Part shown: piece by piece, positions 62,502 to 64,000 of the stretch
Layout: each line of letters starts with the position of its first letter
Numbering within the stretch: position 1 is the first letter of the stretch
NCBI GenBank assembly: GCA_013399875.1
Contig: VXAZ01003264.1
Coordinates: 62,001-126,000 of the forward strand
DNA: 64,000 nucleotides
Source of the DNA: Gymnorhina tibicen
Taxonomy: Eukaryota; Chordata; Aves; Passeriformes; Artamidae
Reading direction: 5' to 3'
Position numbers and translations under genes: made by a program
Notes under the pieces: model-generated
Databases searched by the model: none
Told to the model about the DNA's origin: nothing
What the model saw: only the letters and a program-made list of their open reading frames with translations

Positions 62502-62590
62502 TTTACAAACAAACTGTGGGTCTGCTGATAGGTAAAAACAGATACTGAGAGATGGAAGAAGCAACAGGAAGAACCATAAATTCCACAGGA
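62502..62590. repeat. Direct repeat copy 2 (uninterrupted)
   Basis: TTTACAAACAAACTGTGGGT, then CTGCTGATAGGTAAAAACAG and ATACTGAGAGATGGAAGAAG. It preserves the empty-site sequence of the LTR insertion in copy 1. Confidence 0.8.
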
Positions 62591-62867
62591 AAAGAAAAAG
62601 GGAGGGTGTACATTTGAAGGAAATCTGTATTCGGTGATTCGGGGAGTCTGTACCTCTCAAGTACCTCAGCCAGTGGGGAAAGAGAGAGGGAAATGCAGCC
62701 GGGAAATTAGGATAAAAAGGAGGCTGTGTCCTCTAATAATCTGAGTGACCCCAGGGAAATGCCCCATGGCCTCTCCTTTTATTCAAAGAAAGTAACAGGA
62801 CTCCTCTGTCTCCTTTTTGGACATAAACCTCTAGTGTTTTGTGGATTAATTTTCCTGACACCTGGAA
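62591..62867. other. Short intergenic stretch
   Basis: Nothing recognised apart from purine-rich segments. Confidence 0.45.
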
Positions 62868-62937
62868 CTAGTGTCTCTCCATCTTTCTTGTAGGCTCCCT
62901 TCAGGCACTGGAAGGCCACAATTAGGTCGCCCCGATT
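62868..62937 (-). mobile_element. CR1 LINE internal 3'-region fragment
   Basis: GTGTCTCTCCATCTTTCTTG, TAGGCTCCCTTCAGGCACTG, GAAGGCCACAATTAGGTC and GCCCCG follow the CR1 3'-region pattern in reverse complement. It is a short fragment lacking the terminus. Confidence 0.78.
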
Positions 62938-64000
62938 TTGGCAGGTCTCTCAATAGCAGTGTTAGAGCTGACAAAATGCGGAAAGATGCCTTGCTGAGAC
63001 CTGTGTGCACTGCAGCAGGCTCAGCCCTCTTGCCTCTGTGCACATCAGCCCATTGGTAGCTCCAGGGGAATTAGAGACAAGGTGGAGAGATCCTCCAGTG
63101 CTTCCTGCTCTTCTCCCTCAGACAGCTAAGACTGGGCAGGAAGAACAGCACCCGGATTCACTTAGTTTGAGGTGAGTCAGTCAGAGTTTATCCACATCCC
63201 CCTGCCTTACCCGTGTGAGAAAACAAGAGTTTTAGCAGCTTTTAAACGTCCTGCTTCACCCCGCCAAGGGGGATCCAGGGCAGAGCATAGGACATCAAGC
63301 TCTTTGAGCAATGCACATTAGTCACTGACTCCAGTGTGTAAACAAGCCATTAAAAAAGGATCTGTCACAGAGAAGCTCTCTCTGCAGCAATTAAGATGAC
63401 CTCTGCAGATCAATTAGATATGCAAAGATTGCACAGGTATTCATCTCACATGTCCTGATAGATGAATGCCATCTCTTGCAGTTCGTGGTTGTTACTACAA
63501 CTGGAAGTCTATTTGGAGGCAGTGGGAATGCCTTGGATCTCCTAGAGATGTCAAGCTGTTCACACTCACAGGAGCAGCCAGGAAGCAGCTCCTACGATCC
63601 ATTAACTTGCCGATATGGAAAATACAGTTAGGGATGCCCTGAGAAAGGACATGGATAAAAGCTAATTAGTGACTTCTTTTTTCTGGAAAAACAGATTGAA
63701 AACCTCGGGAGGATAAACCTTTGGGCAAAAGTTCAAAGCTATCCCAGCTGCAGCAAAGCAGTAATGAAGGGACCCATCCTTAGTCTTCTCCCACCTCCCC
63801 CTCTGTGGCCAGCTAGGCTCTCAGATCAGACTCTGAGTTTCAGACAGGAACTGCAGCTTGGGACTGGCTCAAAGACAGAGAAGCTCTTGTGCCAGGGATT
63901 GTTTCCTAGTGACTGGCTTGGAAATGTCAAACTGTTGAAAACAACACATAAATTTGAGTTCCTCTGAAATATTTTTCGCAAAACAGAGTAAAACATATAG
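62938..64000. other. Intergenic DNA to the window end
   Basis: No feature that I can name. Open frames at 62846-63059 and 63764-63967 are short and without signature. Confidence 0.45.

Noticed and set aside
39676..64000. Possible exons of the syntenic neighbour CMAS on the minus strand
   Set aside because: I looked for its C-terminal coding sequence and found nothing resembling it; the gene probably lies beyond the window.

Overview
The window reads as avian nuclear DNA, most likely from a songbird. It is AT-rich and gene-poor, with spliced vertebrate coding sequence. It carries several CR1 LINE relics with the bird-type ATTCTATGATTCT tail, plus LTR elements whose TGTCTTGG and TGTGTTGG termini I associate, from memory, with passerine retroviral families. 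Nothing bacterial is present: no operons, rRNA, tRNA or CRISPR.

The only protein-coding gene I can identify is ST8SIA1 (alpha-2,8-sialyltransferase 1, GD3 synthase), on the + strand. The window starts inside its antepenultimate intron. It holds the penultimate coding exon (338-430, second half of sialylmotif L), a 37 kb last intron (431-37384), the final coding exon (37385-37871, sialylmotifs S, III and VS and the C-terminus) and the 3' UTR, with a candidate poly(A) signal at 39653. The two exons give residues about 164-356 by human numbering, collinear and of unchanged length. The enzyme is a Golgi type II membrane protein that adds alpha-2,8 sialic acid to GM3 to make GD3.

The intron holds three CR1 fragments (7.3, 9.4 and 10.2 kb) and an LTR cluster at 17.9-20.3 kb. 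In the cluster, two solo LTRs of one family (645 and 648 bp) face each other in opposite orientation, each flanked by a near-matching 5-bp duplication. A partial LTR of another family lies between them and contains the only ambiguous base in the window. From 20.3 to 37.4 kb I recognise no mobile element.

Downstream, 39.7-47.1 kb is featureless to my reading. From 47.1 kb to the end the DNA is rich in retroelements. There is a broken minus-strand endogenous retrovirus (3' LTR, polypurine tract, env TM relic, integrase C-terminal relic), an LTR-like block at 55 kb, another at 58.3-58.9 kb, a long solo LTR at 61.2-62.4 kb inserted into one copy of a short duplication, and four more CR1 relics. 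In mammals the gene beyond the 3' end of ST8SIA1 is CMAS, which makes the CMP-sialic acid donor; I see no CMAS exon here. I found no convincing new biological system. The more interesting points are the LTR architecture, a lost glycosylation sequon and an unresolved block at 49-50.5 kb.
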